Assembly: GCA_937921865.1 (NCBI GenBank) | Contig: CAKZWF010000021.1 | Location: 1-64,000 of the forward strand | Source: an uncultured Pseudomonadales bacterium | GTDB lineage: Bacteria; Pseudomonadota; Gammaproteobacteria; Pseudomonadales; Azotimanducaceae | Direction of reading: 5' to 3' | Length of the DNA: 64,000 nt | In this document: piece by piece, positions 8,680 through 18,461 of the stretch | How positions within the stretch are numbered: position 1 is the stretch's first letter | How the letters are laid out: each line of letters starts with the position of its first letter | Made by a program: the position numbers and the translations under genes | The notes under the pieces: generated by a model | Seen by the model: only the letters and a program-made list of their open reading frames with translations | Database searches by the model: none | What the model was told of the DNA's origin: nothing

Positions 8680-10455
8680 ATGATCAATCGTTCAGCCTGC
8701 GATCGTCACACCCAGGATCTGCCTGTGCAGATCTGGTTCAAGTTGGTGTTGTTGTGTACTTGCGTTCTGTTAAATCAGGCAGGCATAGCAAAGGATCTGG
8801 CGCCGGATATCGGACTCTATGAAGATTTGGCCTCTGAAGAGGTTACCGGCGACTTCAAAGCCGGCTCACACGTCAAACTGTTCCTGCCAAATCTTCCCTA
8901 CCTGGCGATATCTCATGCAGTGAACGCCTCCCTGGTCCGTCCTGCAGACAACGAACAGGGTTGGCAGTATGACGTTGCTGTAGACCACAGCAGCATAGAC
9001 GACCAGATCTGGGAGTTTACGCTGCGCGAAGACGTGCGCTTTCACGACGGCAGTGCTTTTAATGCGGATTCCGTGCTGTTGAACATGGCCTACTTCAAGC
9101 AGCAACCGTTCACATTCACCAAGCTCGCTCAGATCCTTGATCGCGTAGAGAAAGTGGATGACTTCACTGTGCGTTTCTATCTCACCGAGCCGTACGGTGT
9201 TTTTCTACACGACGCTCTGTGGCTGCAGTTCTACACCCCCGAGTATCTGGAGAAATTCGGCTGGAATGGCAAATCAACCTGCCCCAACCTGGCTGAAGCT
9301 GGGCCGTATGGGCTGGGTCCGTATATGCTGCATGAAGGCTATGTGGAAGGCGATCGAAGCACAGCCGAGGTGGTTCTAAACGCAAACCCTCAATACTGGG
9401 GCGACAACAAGCCAAAGGTCGAGACTATAACGATCTATACCAACCTGGCGATCAATGATGCCCGCGACAGCGTCCTCAACTCTGAAAGCCAGGTCGACAT
9501 CACGCCGGTACCGTTTGCAGACGAAGTCGAGACTGTGCTCTCCAAATACGCCAAGCTCACCGTATCGCCGTCGATGAACAACTATGCGATGCACTTCAAC
9601 ATGCTCAATGGCAGCCCGGCGATACGCGATGAGCGAATTCGTTTCGCAATCAATCACGCAATCGATAAAGAAATCCTGCTGAACCTGTCCATGCTCGGAG
9701 AGGGCAACCTGTCCCCTACTACGGTGTCGCCGAATTTCCATCGCGTTAACGAAGCGATCAAATCACTCGAAAGCTATTTCGATGAAGCTGCCTCAGGCAA
9801 TGCCTCCGACATCCCGCAATTGCGTTCGCTGGTTCAGCAGTACCAGCGAGAGAATAGCCTCGACCCTGAACAGCCTTTAGCGCTCACCCTGTTTGTCCAG
9901 GAGAGCTTTCTGTTTCTAACCAGAGACATTCAGTACTTTCTGGCACAAGTGAATATCGACCTGCACGTGGAAGCCACGGAGAGCGAGAAGCAGGTATTCA
10001 GTCAGCTTTTTGCTACCCAGGAAGGCACAAACGAACAAGCCTGGGACCTGCTGCTCTGGGGCAACTACGACTGGTATAAACACCCCTGGACTGCCTTTTT
10101 TGTTTATCAGCCAGGTACTTCGTGGTCAACCGTATTACCGGACGACAAGCTTGAGCAGCTTACCGAGCGGTTACTGCGCACCAACGTCAGCTCGGATGCT
10201 TATGTCGCGCTGGTGGCTGACTTTATTCGCTATGTCTACGAGCGAAACTACATGGTGTTTCTGCCAAATCCGAATAACGTTTATGCGGTCAACAAAGAGG
10301 TGGTGTTCAAGCCTGGCCGTTCCGCGTTTGTCTATTTGCGCGACCTTCAGATAACAGACCAGCACTGGTCGCTGCGAGGTGATGTGCCCTATCCCGCAGA
10401 ACGACTTCGACCGCTGCAGATAACCAGAGAATCAATTGGAAACTCAGCTCGATGA
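8680..10455 (+). CDS. Family 5 extracellular solute-binding protein
   Basis: Periplasmic binding protein of the SBP_bac_5 (peptide/nickel/opine) group, 591 residues. An uncleaved-looking N-terminal part precedes a hydrophobic signal ([16 protein letters not shown]). Hallmarks are [22 protein letters not shown] near residue 110 and the later region with [11 protein letters not shown]. No ABC permease or ATPase genes accompany it. Its stop overlaps the start of the hybrid histidine kinase by four bases (ATGA), so the pair is translationally coupled. The inference is that this protein is the periplasmic ligand sensor feeding the kinase rather than a transport component. Ligand unknown. Confidence 0.86.
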   Translation: MINRSACDRHTQDLPVQIWFKLVLLCTCVLLNQAGIAKDLAPDIGLYEDLASEEVTGDFKAGSHVKLFLPNLPYLAISHAVNASLVRPADNEQGWQYDVAVDHSSIDDQIWEFTLREDVRFHDGSAFNADSVLLNMAYFKQQPFTFTKLAQILDRVEKVDDFTVRFYLTEPYGVFLHDALWLQFYTPEYLEKFGWNGKSTCPNLAEAGPYGLGPYMLHEGYVEGDRSTAEVVLNANPQYWGDNKPKVETITIYTNLAINDARDSVLNSESQVDITPVPFADEVETVLSKYAKLTVSPSMNNYAMHFNMLNGSPAIRDERIRFAINHAIDKEILLNLSMLGEGNLSPTTVSPNFHRVNEAIKSLESYFDEAASGNASDIPQLRSLVQQYQRENSLDPEQPLALTLFVQESFLFLTRDIQYFLAQVNIDLHVEATESEKQVFSQLFATQEGTNEQAWDLLLWGNYDWYKHPWTAFFVYQPGTSWSTVLPDDKLEQLTERLLRTNVSSDAYVALVADFIRYVYERNYMVFLPNPNNVYAVNKEVVFKPGRSAFVYLRDLQITDQHWSLRGDVPYPAERLRPLQITRESIGNSAR

Positions 10456-12743
10456 GCGACAACACGCCTGAAACAAAAGTCCACGATAAAGCTCGGACTG
10501 ACTTGAATCAGGAACGTTCGTTGTCAAGACGCATCGGCTTTCTGGTCGCGATTGCGTCACTGCTTCTGATCGGCCAGAGCATCTATAACCTGTCGAACCT
10601 TCAGTACGTGGAGGAGTCAATCGACGCAGTACACAACACTGCAGGAGAACTTGATGAGCTTGCGCGGGAAATCGTAAAAGCGATTTCTGGGATCCATATT
10701 CTGTCTATGGAAACTGTATTGTCGCCCAATCAGACCCGATTGGAAGCGACAACCCGGCGTCTGGACGAACAGATCAATTTTCTGGAATCCAGACTTGTAG
10801 ACTGGCAGATACGGCACGCTTCTCGAGATACCTCAGCACCCGGTCAAAGAGAGTTCAAAGCGATCCAGGTGGCGTGGCAGAACTATCGACAGTCGGTAGA
10901 GAAAACCACTGACTACATCGGCCAGGGCGTTCGGGTGGCAGCTTTCATCAGTGTAACGCAGGAAGAGAAGAAGAAGTTTGAGGTTCTGCAGGACGCGCTC
11001 GCTGCTTATCGCCGAACTTTGCTGGCACACAGCCAGTCGGTCTACGACATCGCCCAGAACAACTCCCAGGTAGCCTTTTACACGCTGGTGTTGACTGGGT
11101 TTTTCCAGGTACTGATTCTCTTACTCATTCTCTTCTTCGTGTATCGGATGTTCCGTGGCTATATGCGAACAGCGCAGCAGCACGAACAGGAACTGTTCGA
11201 ACTCGTTCAGGCGGCAGAGGCAGCAAACAAGGCTAAAAGCGCATTCCTGGCCAACATGAGTCATGAGCTGCGTACACCAATGAACGCGATTCTCGGCTAC
11301 AGCGAAATGCTCGTGGAAGAAGCTGAAGATCTCGGTCAGGATGATCTGGTGCCAGATCTGCAGAAGATCAATCAGGCTGGCAACCATCTGCTCGCACTGA
11401 TCAACGATGTGCTGGATCTATCCAAGATCGAGTCTGGCAAGATGGACACCTTTGCTGAGCATTTTGACGTTGCAACCTGGATAGACCAGGTTGCCGATAC
11501 CGCGCGGCCGCTGTTTGCGACCAACAACAACAGCTTTGTCATTGAGCGCGGGGAGGAACTCGGGCAGGTCTACCAGGACGACACCAAGCTGCGACAGTCA
11601 CTGTTGAATACACTGTCCAATGCTGCGAAGTTCACCAGTGAGGGCACGGTAACGCTCAGTGTTACACGTGAGAAACGCCTTGACGAAGACTGGTTGGTTT
11701 TCTCAGTAACCGACACCGGAATTGGCATTTCCGCAGACAAGCTCGAACATATTTTCGACGAATTTTCCCAGGCTGATGATTCCACCACTCGCGACTTTGG
11801 TGGAACCGGACTCGGCCTGACCATTTCACGGCGTTTTTCGCAGATGCTGGGCGGTGAACTGAGTGTCGCCAGTGAGCTGGGTGCAGGCTCCACGTTTACG
11901 ATCGCCGTGCCCGCAGAATTGCCGCATGCACTCCAACCGGAAACAACGGCTCAGGAAACAAAAACCGTTCCCGCGGGACCCGCCAGTCAGCTGGGTGAAG
12001 CGGCTGATGGCGACACGGTTCTGGTGATCGACGATGATCCTGAGGCCTGTGAAATCCTCAGACGCTTTCTCGAGAAGGATGGTTTCAACGTTGTCTTGGC
12101 CCATAGCGGCGTAGAGGGGCTGCGTCTGGCGCACCAGCTGCAACCGAGGGCAATCACCCTGGATGTATTGATGCCGGACATGGACGGCTGGTCAGTGTTG
12201 CGCGCGTTAAAGGTTGATCCACTGTTACACGACATCCCGGTTGTGATGCTGACCATGGTCGACGACAAATCCAAAGGTTTTACGCTCGGCGCAACCGACT
12301 ACCTGTCTAAACCGGTAGATCGCGACCGGCTGCACAAAGTTCTCGCCAAATACCATCGCGATGACGTGGACTCCCAATCTGTATTGCTGGTTGAAGACGA
12401 TCAGGACACCCGCGAGATCACCGGGCGGATACTGGAAAAAGCCGGGTGGCACTATCTGGAAGCCACGAATGGTCAGGAGGCGCTGGCGTCGCTAGAAAGC
12501 CACAAGCCTGGCCTGATCCTGCTGGATCTGATGATGCCGGTGATGGATGGCTTCGAGTTTCTGTTACTGATGCGCGCCAATCCAGACTATCGGGACATTC
12601 CGGTGATAGTGGTAACTGCCAAAGACTTGACCGAAGAGGAACGTCAGGCGCTGTCCGGTAAGGTGCAGGCAGTCATCGAAAAAGGGCCTTTTTCCCGCGA
12701 TCAGTTGCTGGTCAGGATTCGCGAACTGATCGGGCAAGCCTGA
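10452..12743 (+). CDS. Hybrid sensor histidine kinase with two receiver domains
   Basis: Inner-membrane signalling kinase, 763 residues. Transmembrane helices at about 27-47 and 206-232 flank a periplasmic, largely helical sensor. Next comes HisKA with the phosphoacceptor His271 in MSHELRTP, and HATPase_c with NAAKF (N box), DTGIGIS (G1) and [10 protein letters not shown] (G2). Two tandem C-terminal receivers follow: one with acidic DDD and phosphoacceptor in [11 protein letters not shown], and one with VEDD and [11 protein letters not shown]. The second receiver has K in VIEKGPF. There is no HPt domain and no separate response regulator beside it. It is coupled by ATGA overlap to the upstream binding protein. 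The output could pass to an HPt or regulator elsewhere. Confidence 0.93.
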   Translation: MSDNTPETKVHDKARTDLNQERSLSRRIGFLVAIASLLLIGQSIYNLSNLQYVEESIDAVHNTAGELDELAREIVKAISGIHILSMETVLSPNQTRLEATTRRLDEQINFLESRLVDWQIRHASRDTSAPGQREFKAIQVAWQNYRQSVEKTTDYIGQGVRVAAFISVTQEEKKKFEVLQDALAAYRRTLLAHSQSVYDIAQNNSQVAFYTLVLTGFFQVLILLLILFFVYRMFRGYMRTAQQHEQELFELVQAAEAANKAKSAFLANMSHELRTPMNAILGYSEMLVEEAEDLGQDDLVPDLQKINQAGNHLLALINDVLDLSKIESGKMDTFAEHFDVATWIDQVADTARPLFATNNNSFVIERGEELGQVYQDDTKLRQSLLNTLSNAAKFTSEGTVTLSVTREKRLDEDWLVFSVTDTGIGISADKLEHIFDEFSQADDSTTRDFGGTGLGLTISRRFSQMLGGELSVASELGAGSTFTIAVPAELPHALQPETTAQETKTVPAGPASQLGEAADGDTVLVIDDDPEACEILRRFLEKDGFNVVLAHSGVEGLRLAHQLQPRAITLDVLMPDMDGWSVLRALKVDPLLHDIPVVMLTMVDDKSKGFTLGATDYLSKPVDRDRLHKVLAKYHRDDVDSQSVLLVEDDQDTREITGRILEKAGWHYLEATNGQEALASLESHKPGLILLDLMMPVMDGFEFLLLMRANPDYRDIPVIVVTAKDLTEEERQALSGKVQAVIEKGPFSRDQLLVRIRELIGQA

Positions 12744-12843
12744 TACGGGATTTTGCTCCCATCAGCTAAAACTCAGCCCGAAAACCGGACAGAACAAGGC
12801 TAAGAAACCGAGTAACAATTCAGCCACAACCGGGACACTACAT

Positions 12844-13725
12844 ATGCAATCAGCAATCTTAACGGGCGTGCCGCGCGTCGCCCGCTATATGAGCTTCAGT
12901 CTGCGGGCGGACGCCGCTCAAGCAACTTCCATCGAACCGGTCCAGGCTATCAGTATTGACGACAGTATCGTGGTGGGCATCGGTGAACCGCTCATCGCAC
13001 ATTGGCGCAGCTCCATTAGCGGGCTTCGTACCTTTCCAGCCATTTCCGGACCAGGCGTACAGGTGCCCTCGACCCAGTTGGCTTTATGGTGCTGGTTGCG
13101 GGGCGACGATCAAGGAGAGCTCGTTAAGCGCAGCATTTCAATCTCAGATTCGCTCAGCAGCCACTACGTTCTGGAGCAAACCGTAGACGGCTTCAAGTTC
13201 GGAGACGCGAATCTGGGTAAAGATCTGACCGGATACGAAGATGGCACCGAAAACCCTACCGGTGATAAAGCTATAGAAGCAGCATTCATTAATGACGTCG
13301 CAGAAGGCATGGCGGGATCAAGTTTCGTTGCCGTCCAGCAGTGGACTCATGATCTCAGAACTTTCGCTGCGTTCTCCCAATCCGAACAGGACCACATCAT
13401 CGGCCGTCGTATATCCGACAATTCCGAAATCGAAGACGCACCTGCCTCAGCGCATGTGAAACGCACCGAACAGGAGAGTTTCTCACCGCCCGCGTTCGTA
13501 TTACGCCGATCGATGCCTTTCACCGGGGCAAGAAGGGATGGTCTGGTGTTTGTGGCTTTTGGTAGAACGCTGGATGCGTTCGAGGTGCAGTTAAAGAGAA
13601 TGGCCGGTATTGAAGATGGTATCCCGGACGCACTGTTTCGTTTTTCGCACCCGGTCAGCGGCGCCTACTACTGGTGCCCACCAGTGCGTGATGGTCAACT
13701 GAACCTCGATGCCGTCCAGCGCTAG
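12844..13725 (+). CDS. Dyp-type heme peroxidase
   Basis: Dye-decolorizing peroxidase family, 293 residues, close to the size of the compact bacterial B-type enzymes. The diagnostic GxxDG motif is present as GYEDGTENP near residue 137, with the distal aspartate; the C-terminal half has FVAFGRTLDAFEVQLKRM, including the arginine region of the heme pocket. There is no Tat or Sec signal, so it is probably cytosolic or encapsulated; no encapsulin gene is adjacent. It starts 100 bases after the kinase stop on the same strand and ends 77 bases before the convergent DUF3429 gene. Confidence 0.9.
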   Translation: MQSAILTGVPRVARYMSFSLRADAAQATSIEPVQAISIDDSIVVGIGEPLIAHWRSSISGLRTFPAISGPGVQVPSTQLALWCWLRGDDQGELVKRSISISDSLSSHYVLEQTVDGFKFGDANLGKDLTGYEDGTENPTGDKAIEAAFINDVAEGMAGSSFVAVQQWTHDLRTFAAFSQSEQDHIIGRRISDNSEIEDAPASAHVKRTEQESFSPPAFVLRRSMPFTGARRDGLVFVAFGRTLDAFEVQLKRMAGIEDGIPDALFRFSHPVSGAYYWCPPVRDGQLNLDAVQR

Positions 13726-13802
13726 GCCGCGCCGGGACAAATTCGCGAGCCATTTAACTGCTGCTCAGCTGATCGGGATTCAACAAATGGACGGTTTGCC
13801 GT

Positions 13803-14267
13803 TCAGAGCAGCATGGTCAAACCCAGGCCTACCGCCAGCGCCGTGGTAAGTTGCAAACGCAGCGGCAGGTACCAGTCGGGATATCCATCATTGCCGCGCT
13901 CCAGCCATTCGTAGACGAGCAGCAGGCTCAAGCCTGAAATCAGCAGCAACGTGCAGATGTTAAGAGGCAGGCTCAACGCTGCCACACTCCACAGTGGTGG
14001 CACCATGCTCACCACCAGTCGGCGCAGCTGAACGCGCGGATTGGAGCACGTCAGCGAAAGGCCCCACTGAATGCCACCGAGGAACGCCAGGATCGCACCG
14101 CCATAGATCACGCTTACCCGCCGGATCGGACCGGCAATGTCGGGGGTGAGCAGCGCCAGCACAAGCAGCGCGGGGATAACGGCAGCACCGGCGTAACCGA
14201 GGACAAGCGCGTACTGACGATGAGTTTTGATCGGATCGTTGATGGTGGTTTTGTCCGAGTCTGACAT
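13803..14267 (-). CDS. DUF3429 membrane protein
   Basis: Small integral membrane protein, 154 residues, with about five hydrophobic helices. The segment with GGAILAFLGGIQWGLSL is typical of the DUF3429 family, whose function is unknown. It lies 45 bases downstream of nei on the same strand and may be co-transcribed with it. Confidence 0.82.
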   Translation of the reverse strand: MSDSDKTTINDPIKTHRQYALVLGYAGAAVIPALLVLALLTPDIAGPIRRVSVIYGGAILAFLGGIQWGLSLTCSNPRVQLRRLVVSMVPPLWSVAALSLPLNICTLLLISGLSLLLVYEWLERGNDGYPDWYLPLRLQLTTALAVGLGLTMLL

Positions 14268-14312
14268 TGGCGCTCTCTTTATATCCCGGAATGGCTGCGA
14301 AGCAGAGATCGT

Positions 14313-15143
14313 TCAGGATGCAGCAGGCGGCTGGCATTGCGGACAATAGTAGAGCCGACGCGAGCTGACATTAACGCGCAGGATACGCGAGCCACAGCGA
14401 TAACACGGCAGATCTTCCCGATCGAAGACACTGAAGCGATAGTCACGTTTCGGGTAGCCCTGGCGCTTTAACGTGCGCACCCGGCCCGGCGTATTGGTCA
14501 CACCCGCCTGCTGGTAGGCGCGCAGGCTGATCTCAAGCGTGGATCGCGCCAATGCGCCGCGTTGCCGCCTCGACAGATTTGCCGGTTTACTGAACGGGTG
14601 GCAGGAGGCATCGAACAGGATTTCGCTGCGCATGTAGTTACCGATACCGGCAAGAAATCCCTGATCCAGATAAAGACTCGCCAGCGAACGGCGCGCGAAC
14701 TGCTCCGAATCCAGTCGTGCGGCGATGTCCCGCCAGGCCAGCGACCTGTCCAGCACATCCGGGCCCAACTTTCGGATAAACGGATGCTCGCCAACAAGCT
14801 CAGACGGCATGACCTCGATTTCAGAAGCACTGAAGAGCAGCGCACTGTGCGTTTGGGTATGTAAACCCACACGCAGCGAACGGTTTGTCTGCGGTGGCTT
14901 GCCGGCGAGACACACCATCCATTTGCCATACAGCTGGTTGTGCGAATACATGCTGTAGTGGTTGTCGAAATGGGTGAGCAGTGCTTTCCCGCGGGTTTCC
15001 ACCCCGATCACACTCTGGCCGCTGAGCAACCTGGTATAGCGGGCCAGTCGCGGCAGGCCAAACTCGACGCTGGTGAGTGGCTTACCAACAATGGCTGCGG
15101 CAATACGATCGGCTTCGCGGCGAACTTCGGGTCCTTCAGGCAT
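14313..15143 (-). CDS. nei: Endonuclease VIII (Fpg/Nei family DNA glycosylase)
   Basis: Bifunctional DNA glycosylase/AP lyase for oxidised pyrimidines, 276 residues. It starts MPEGPE, where Pro2 is the catalytic amine and Glu3 assists. The helix-two-turn-helix region includes LDQGFLAGIGNYMRSEILF, with the conserved GNYxRxE. A C-terminal zinc finger has the CxxC-16-CxxC pattern (CYRCG ... YYCPQC). The N-terminal string with READRIAAAIVGKPL favours Nei over MutM, which needs a different second helix. The start is fixed by the MPEGPE N-terminus. DUF3429 follows on the same strand. Confidence 0.93.
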   Translation of the reverse strand: MPEGPEVRREADRIAAAIVGKPLTSVEFGLPRLARYTRLLSGQSVIGVETRGKALLTHFDNHYSMYSHNQLYGKWMVCLAGKPPQTNRSLRVGLHTQTHSALLFSASEIEVMPSELVGEHPFIRKLGPDVLDRSLAWRDIAARLDSEQFARRSLASLYLDQGFLAGIGNYMRSEILFDASCHPFSKPANLSRRQRGALARSTLEISLRAYQQAGVTNTPGRVRTLKRQGYPKRDYRFSVFDREDLPCYRCGSRILRVNVSSRRLYYCPQCQPPAAS

Positions 15144-15488
15144 GCCGACAACCGAAGACGCAAACAGCGCACGCTACTGCAGATTTTATAGGGTGGGAAA
15201 CTGAAACAGGCACTTTCGGAAAATAGCGAGCAAACCATGAAAGGGGCGTGAAGAAACACATTCCCCGGAATTCTGTCAGCAGACCGGTGAGCGCTTCGTC
15301 CGGATCGAGGCTGGTGGCAGCCATTATCCGCCCAACGATGTTACTTCGTGAACAATCAAAGCTGAATGGTTCCCGGCTGCGAAATGAAAATTGAAGCCAA
15401 CGAAAGTTGCTATGATTCCCTGCTCGGTTGGACAGCGTGGTAACACTCAGCGCGGGCTGACCGAAAAAACCTCAACTGGAGATATAGA
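15144..15488. other. Intergenic region between nei and sulfatase
   Basis: This 345-base gap separates divergent genes and presumably holds both promoters. A short minus-strand frame at 15136-15324 is open but overlaps the nei start and shows no recognisable family. No hairpin or repeat was seen. Confidence 0.5.
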
Positions 15489-17048
15489 ATGCATCTTTTG
15501 CGACCTAGGATCGCGAGCCTTGCTGCCATGATCATGGGGATTATGGCAGTGGTAGGACTCGCTGCGCCCGTTTCAGCACAAACCGCCAAGCCAAATGTAC
15601 TCATCATCTGGGGAGATGATATTGGCTGGTCCAACCCCAGCGCCTATCACCGCGGCATGATGGGTTACAGAACCCCGAATATTGATCGGCTTGCCAGCGA
15701 GGGCGCTCTATTCACCGACTGGTACGGACAGCAGAGTTGTACCGCAGGGCGGGCTGCATTTATCACCGGCCAGAGCCCTTTTCGGACGGGCTTGTTGAAG
15801 GTTGGCTTGCCCGGGGCGAAAGAAGGCCTGTCGGAGAAGGATCCGACGATAGCCGGACTACTAAAGAATCATGGCTACATGACAGCTCAATATGGCAAGA
15901 ACCACCTAGGCGATCTCGACGAGCATCTGCCGACCAATCATGGTTTCGACGAATTTTTCGGCAATCTCTATCATCTTAACGCTGAAGAAGAGCCGGAAAG
16001 TCCGGACTATCCCCAAGGTGCTGAGTTCAGAAAGAAATTTGGCCCGCGAGGCGTCATCAAATCCAGCGCGGATGGCCAGATCGAAGATACCGGTCCGCTG
16101 ACAAAAAAGCGCATGGAGACCGTGGACGAAGAAGTGACCGCCGGTGCAATCGATTTCATGCAACGCGCGGAGCAGTCGGGCAAGCCCTTCTTCCTCTGGT
16201 GGAACTCGACGCGCATGCACGTCAACACCCACCTCAAACCTGAATCTGATGGTGTCACGGGTCTGGGCATCTATGCCGATGGCATGGTGGAGCATGACGG
16301 CCATGTCGGACAGCTGCTGGACAAGCTCGAGGAGCTTGGGTTGGCGGACAACACGATCATCATGTATTCATCGGACAACGGCGCCGAAGTGTTCTCCTGG
16401 CCGGACGGCGGCACCACACCGTTCCGTAACGAGAAAAACTCCAACTGGGACGGCGGCTATCGAGTACCAACACTGATCAAGTGGCCCGGGGTGATCAAAC
16501 CCGGTTCGGTCTACAACGATGTGTTCTCGCACGAAGATATTCTGCCGACGATCATGGCTGCTGTCGGTGAGCCGGACATCAAGCAAAAACTTATGAAGGG
16601 TCATAAAGCTATCGGAAGGAACTACAAGGTCCATCTGGACGGCTACAATCTGATGCCCTATTTCAAAGGTGAGGTGCCCGAAGGCCCACGTAAAGAATTC
16701 TTCTACTGGACCGACGATGGCCAGTTAGCCAACCTCCGTTACGACCGTTGGAAAATGGTTTTCATGGAGCAACGGGCAATCGGTTTTAACGTCTGGCAGG
16801 AACCGCTGGTTACCCTGCGGCTGCCAAAACTGTTTGATTTGCGCGGCGATCCGTATGAACGGGCAGATATCGAATCTTCCAAGTACGACATGTGGCGTTT
16901 TGATCGTGCTTATCTGATTCTGCCCGCCGTGGATTATGTCGCGCAGCACCTCGCAACATACCGGGATTTCCCGCCCCGTCAGGAAGCAGGAAGTTTTAAC
17001 CTGAACCAGGTTCTGGAAACCCTGCAGAACAACCCGACTTCCAACTGA
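15489..17048 (+). CDS. Secreted arylsulfatase
   Basis: Type I sulfatase, 519 residues, with an N-terminal signal (hydrophobic IMGIMAVVGLAAPVSAQ). The mature chain starts TAKPNVLIIWGDDIGW with the metal-binding aspartates. The formylglycine motif is SCTAGRAAF, the C-x-A-x-R form. SSDNGAEVFSWPDGG and WPGVIKPGSVYND are conserved with the two other sulfatases in this window, and the region FFGNLYHLNAEEEPES is nearly identical to the 18462 copy. It is preceded by a gap with the nei promoter and followed by a perfect hairpin. It acts in the periplasm or outside the cell; substrate unknown. Confidence 0.95.
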   Translation: MHLLRPRIASLAAMIMGIMAVVGLAAPVSAQTAKPNVLIIWGDDIGWSNPSAYHRGMMGYRTPNIDRLASEGALFTDWYGQQSCTAGRAAFITGQSPFRTGLLKVGLPGAKEGLSEKDPTIAGLLKNHGYMTAQYGKNHLGDLDEHLPTNHGFDEFFGNLYHLNAEEEPESPDYPQGAEFRKKFGPRGVIKSSADGQIEDTGPLTKKRMETVDEEVTAGAIDFMQRAEQSGKPFFLWWNSTRMHVNTHLKPESDGVTGLGIYADGMVEHDGHVGQLLDKLEELGLADNTIIMYSSDNGAEVFSWPDGGTTPFRNEKNSNWDGGYRVPTLIKWPGVIKPGSVYNDVFSHEDILPTIMAAVGEPDIKQKLMKGHKAIGRNYKVHLDGYNLMPYFKGEVPEGPRKEFFYWTDDGQLANLRYDRWKMVFMEQRAIGFNVWQEPLVTLRLPKLFDLRGDPYERADIESSKYDMWRFDRAYLILPAVDYVAQHLATYRDFPPRQEAGSFNLNQVLETLQNNPTSN

Positions 17049-17060
17049 ACCTGTGTCATA

Positions 17061-17086
17061 TCCGGCGGGCTGAAATGCCCGCCGGA
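17061..17086 (+). terminator. Perfect 10-bp hairpin after the sulfatase
   Basis: TCCGGCGGGC and GCCCGCCGGA form a perfect ten-base stem around a six-base loop, 12 bases after the sulfatase stop. No T tract follows, so it may stabilise the mRNA end or need a factor for termination. It overlaps the start of the HigA remnant. Confidence 0.5.
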
Positions 17087-17254
17087 AGTGGAGAATGCTC
17101 TCCCCGCAAGACCAACGAGATCGTCAATGGCAAACGCGGAATTTCGCCCAGCTTTGCCATTGTTCTCGAGTCTGTGCTGGGTACGAGTGCCGAGATGTGG
17201 GTGAGGATGCAAGCCGAATATGATCTCTGGGAAGCACGCCAGGACGTTGCGTGA
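17075..17254 (+). pseudogene. HigA-like antitoxin remnant
   Basis: A 59-codon frame matches the C-terminal two thirds of a HigA-type XRE antitoxin. It reads SPRKTNEIVNGKRGIS and then LGTSAEMWVRMQAEYDLWEA, parallel to the intact HigA at 17760 (MSPRAINEIVHGKRSIT, FGTSPEFWLNLQTSFDLEEA). The N-terminal helix and first half of the helix-turn-helix are missing and replaced by the hairpin sequence. It is divergent in sequence from the intact copy, so it is the leftover of an older, different higBA module and not a recent tandem duplication. Confidence 0.75.
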
Positions 17255-17424
17255 TCTATTGCTGCGATCCGAATGCGCTGAGGTATGCGGGTCAGCCGCA
17301 GCAGGCGATATGGCTGTCGTGAACAGGACAGCCTGAGCGATGAGAGTCTTGTTGCCATTATCTATGCGGACACAGCGATGGATGCTGATGTCGAAGATCA
17401 ACTCGAGTTCAGGGAAACGGGCCG

Positions 17425-17460
17425 TATAACGCTTTGCGTTACATGACGCATCGCGTTATA
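17425..17460 (+). promoter_or_regulatory. Probable HigA operator, tandem palindromes
   Basis: Two adjacent inverted repeats share the half-site ATAACGC: TATAACGC-TTT-GCGTTACA at 17425-17443 and ATGACGC-ATC-GCGTTAT at 17443-17459. The outermost arms TATAACGC and GCGTTATA are perfect complements. They end nine bases before the higB start, where autoregulating HigA binds in known systems. Confidence 0.65.
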
Positions 17461-17468
17461 GTCCGGCT

Positions 17469-17750
17469 GTGATTCGATTGTTCAACGACAAGCGCACTGA
17501 GGCGATCTTTCAGGGCCGGCGAGCTAAAGGGCTCCCGACGGAAATTCAACAGCGCGCTCGCCGGAAGCTGAGAATGCTTGACGCAGCCACGATCATTGAC
17601 GATCTGCGACTACCTCCGTCGAATCGCCTCGAGAAATTGAGAGGCGATAGGCGTGGCCAGCACAGCATTCGAATCAATGATCAGTGGCGAATCTGCTTCG
17701 TCTGGCACGACGGACATGCAAAGGAAGTAGAAATCGTTGACTACCACTAA
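17469..17750 (+). CDS. higB: HigB-type toxin
   Basis: RelE/ParE-superfamily mRNA interferase of the HigB type, 93 residues, the family length. The characteristic C-terminal core reads LEKLRGDRRGQHSIRINDQWRI followed by a WxDGHAxxVEIVDYH-like tail. The start is GTG 17469, which has no strong ribosome-binding site; this fits low toxin expression. The antitoxin gene follows after nine bases, toxin first, as is usual for higBA. Expected to cut ribosome-bound mRNA when free of HigA. Confidence 0.93.
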   Translation: MIRLFNDKRTEAIFQGRRAKGLPTEIQQRARRKLRMLDAATIIDDLRLPPSNRLEKLRGDRRGQHSIRINDQWRICFVWHDGHAKEVEIVDYH

Positions 17751-17759
17751 AGGTACATC

Positions 17760-18041
17760 ATGCTAAAAAATATACATCCAGGTGAAGTTCTCCTCGAGGA
17801 GTTCCTCAAGGAATACGGGATCAGTCAGAACCGACTGGGCAGGGAAGTAGGTATGTCACCTCGAGCGATCAACGAGATCGTGCATGGCAAGCGTTCCATT
17901 ACCGCGAATTCGGCACTACGCATTGCGAAGTACTTCGGGACTTCGCCGGAATTCTGGCTCAACCTGCAGACGAGTTTCGATCTCGAAGAAGCTGCCAAAG
18001 AGATCGACCTGAGGAACATCAAGGAATTCGAAGCCGCTTGA
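17760..18041 (+). CDS. higA: HigA-type antitoxin
   Basis: XRE-type helix-turn-helix antitoxin, 93 residues, typical of the VapI/HigA family. It begins with IHPGEVLLEEFLKEYGIS, then LGREVGMSPRAINEIVHGKRSIT, the DNA-binding helices, and the conserved SPEFWLNLQ. It neutralises HigB and represses the operon, probably at the palindromes at 17425-17460. It ends 66 bases before the convergent tRNA-Arg. Confidence 0.94.
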   Translation: MLKNIHPGEVLLEEFLKEYGISQNRLGREVGMSPRAINEIVHGKRSITANSALRIAKYFGTSPEFWLNLQTSFDLEEAAKEIDLRNIKEFEAA

Positions 18042-18107
18042 TGCAAACTTCGCGGACGTTTTAGCAGCCTAAGTTACCCATGTCTCCGGGCAGCACCCGT
18101 GTATGTT

Positions 18108-18184
18108 TGGCGCGCCCGGCGCGATTCGAACGCGCGACCCCTGGCTTCGGAGGCCAGTACTCTATCCAGCTGAGCTACGGGCGC
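18108..18184 (-). tRNA. tRNA-Arg (anticodon CCG)
   Basis: On the minus strand a 77-base cloverleaf starts GCGCCCG and ends CGGGCGC-G-CCA, with the CCA encoded. The D arm contains AGCTGGATA, the anticodon stem is CTGGC/GCCAG around CTCCGAA (anticodon CCG, reading CGG), and the T arm has GTTCGAATC. All arms pair well. No second copy of its 3' end was seen as an attachment-site repeat. Confidence 0.95.
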
Positions 18185-18461
18185 ATGGTGACCCGAAAAG
18201 GCTATGCAACAAACTTGGGTTACAACCCTGACTTCGGGGGCTGAGCATTATAGGGCTTTGTGGCCTGATTGCGAGTCTGCGGGAGAAGCCGTATGCACGA
18301 AAACAGCGTTGTAGAGAGACTGACACAGGGCAATCTGTATTAGCTGAAGCTGCTTTTCACGATCACATCACATTCACCACACGATCATTTACGTTAGCAC
18401 TAGATTTGGTCCCGCTGGCTGTCCAAATAGCCGCTCAGGTCCAACATAAAGTTAATAACAC

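Noticed and set aside
18108-18184. tRNA-Arg as an integration site for a genomic island
   Set aside because: No integrase and no direct repeat of the tRNA 3' end was found on either side.
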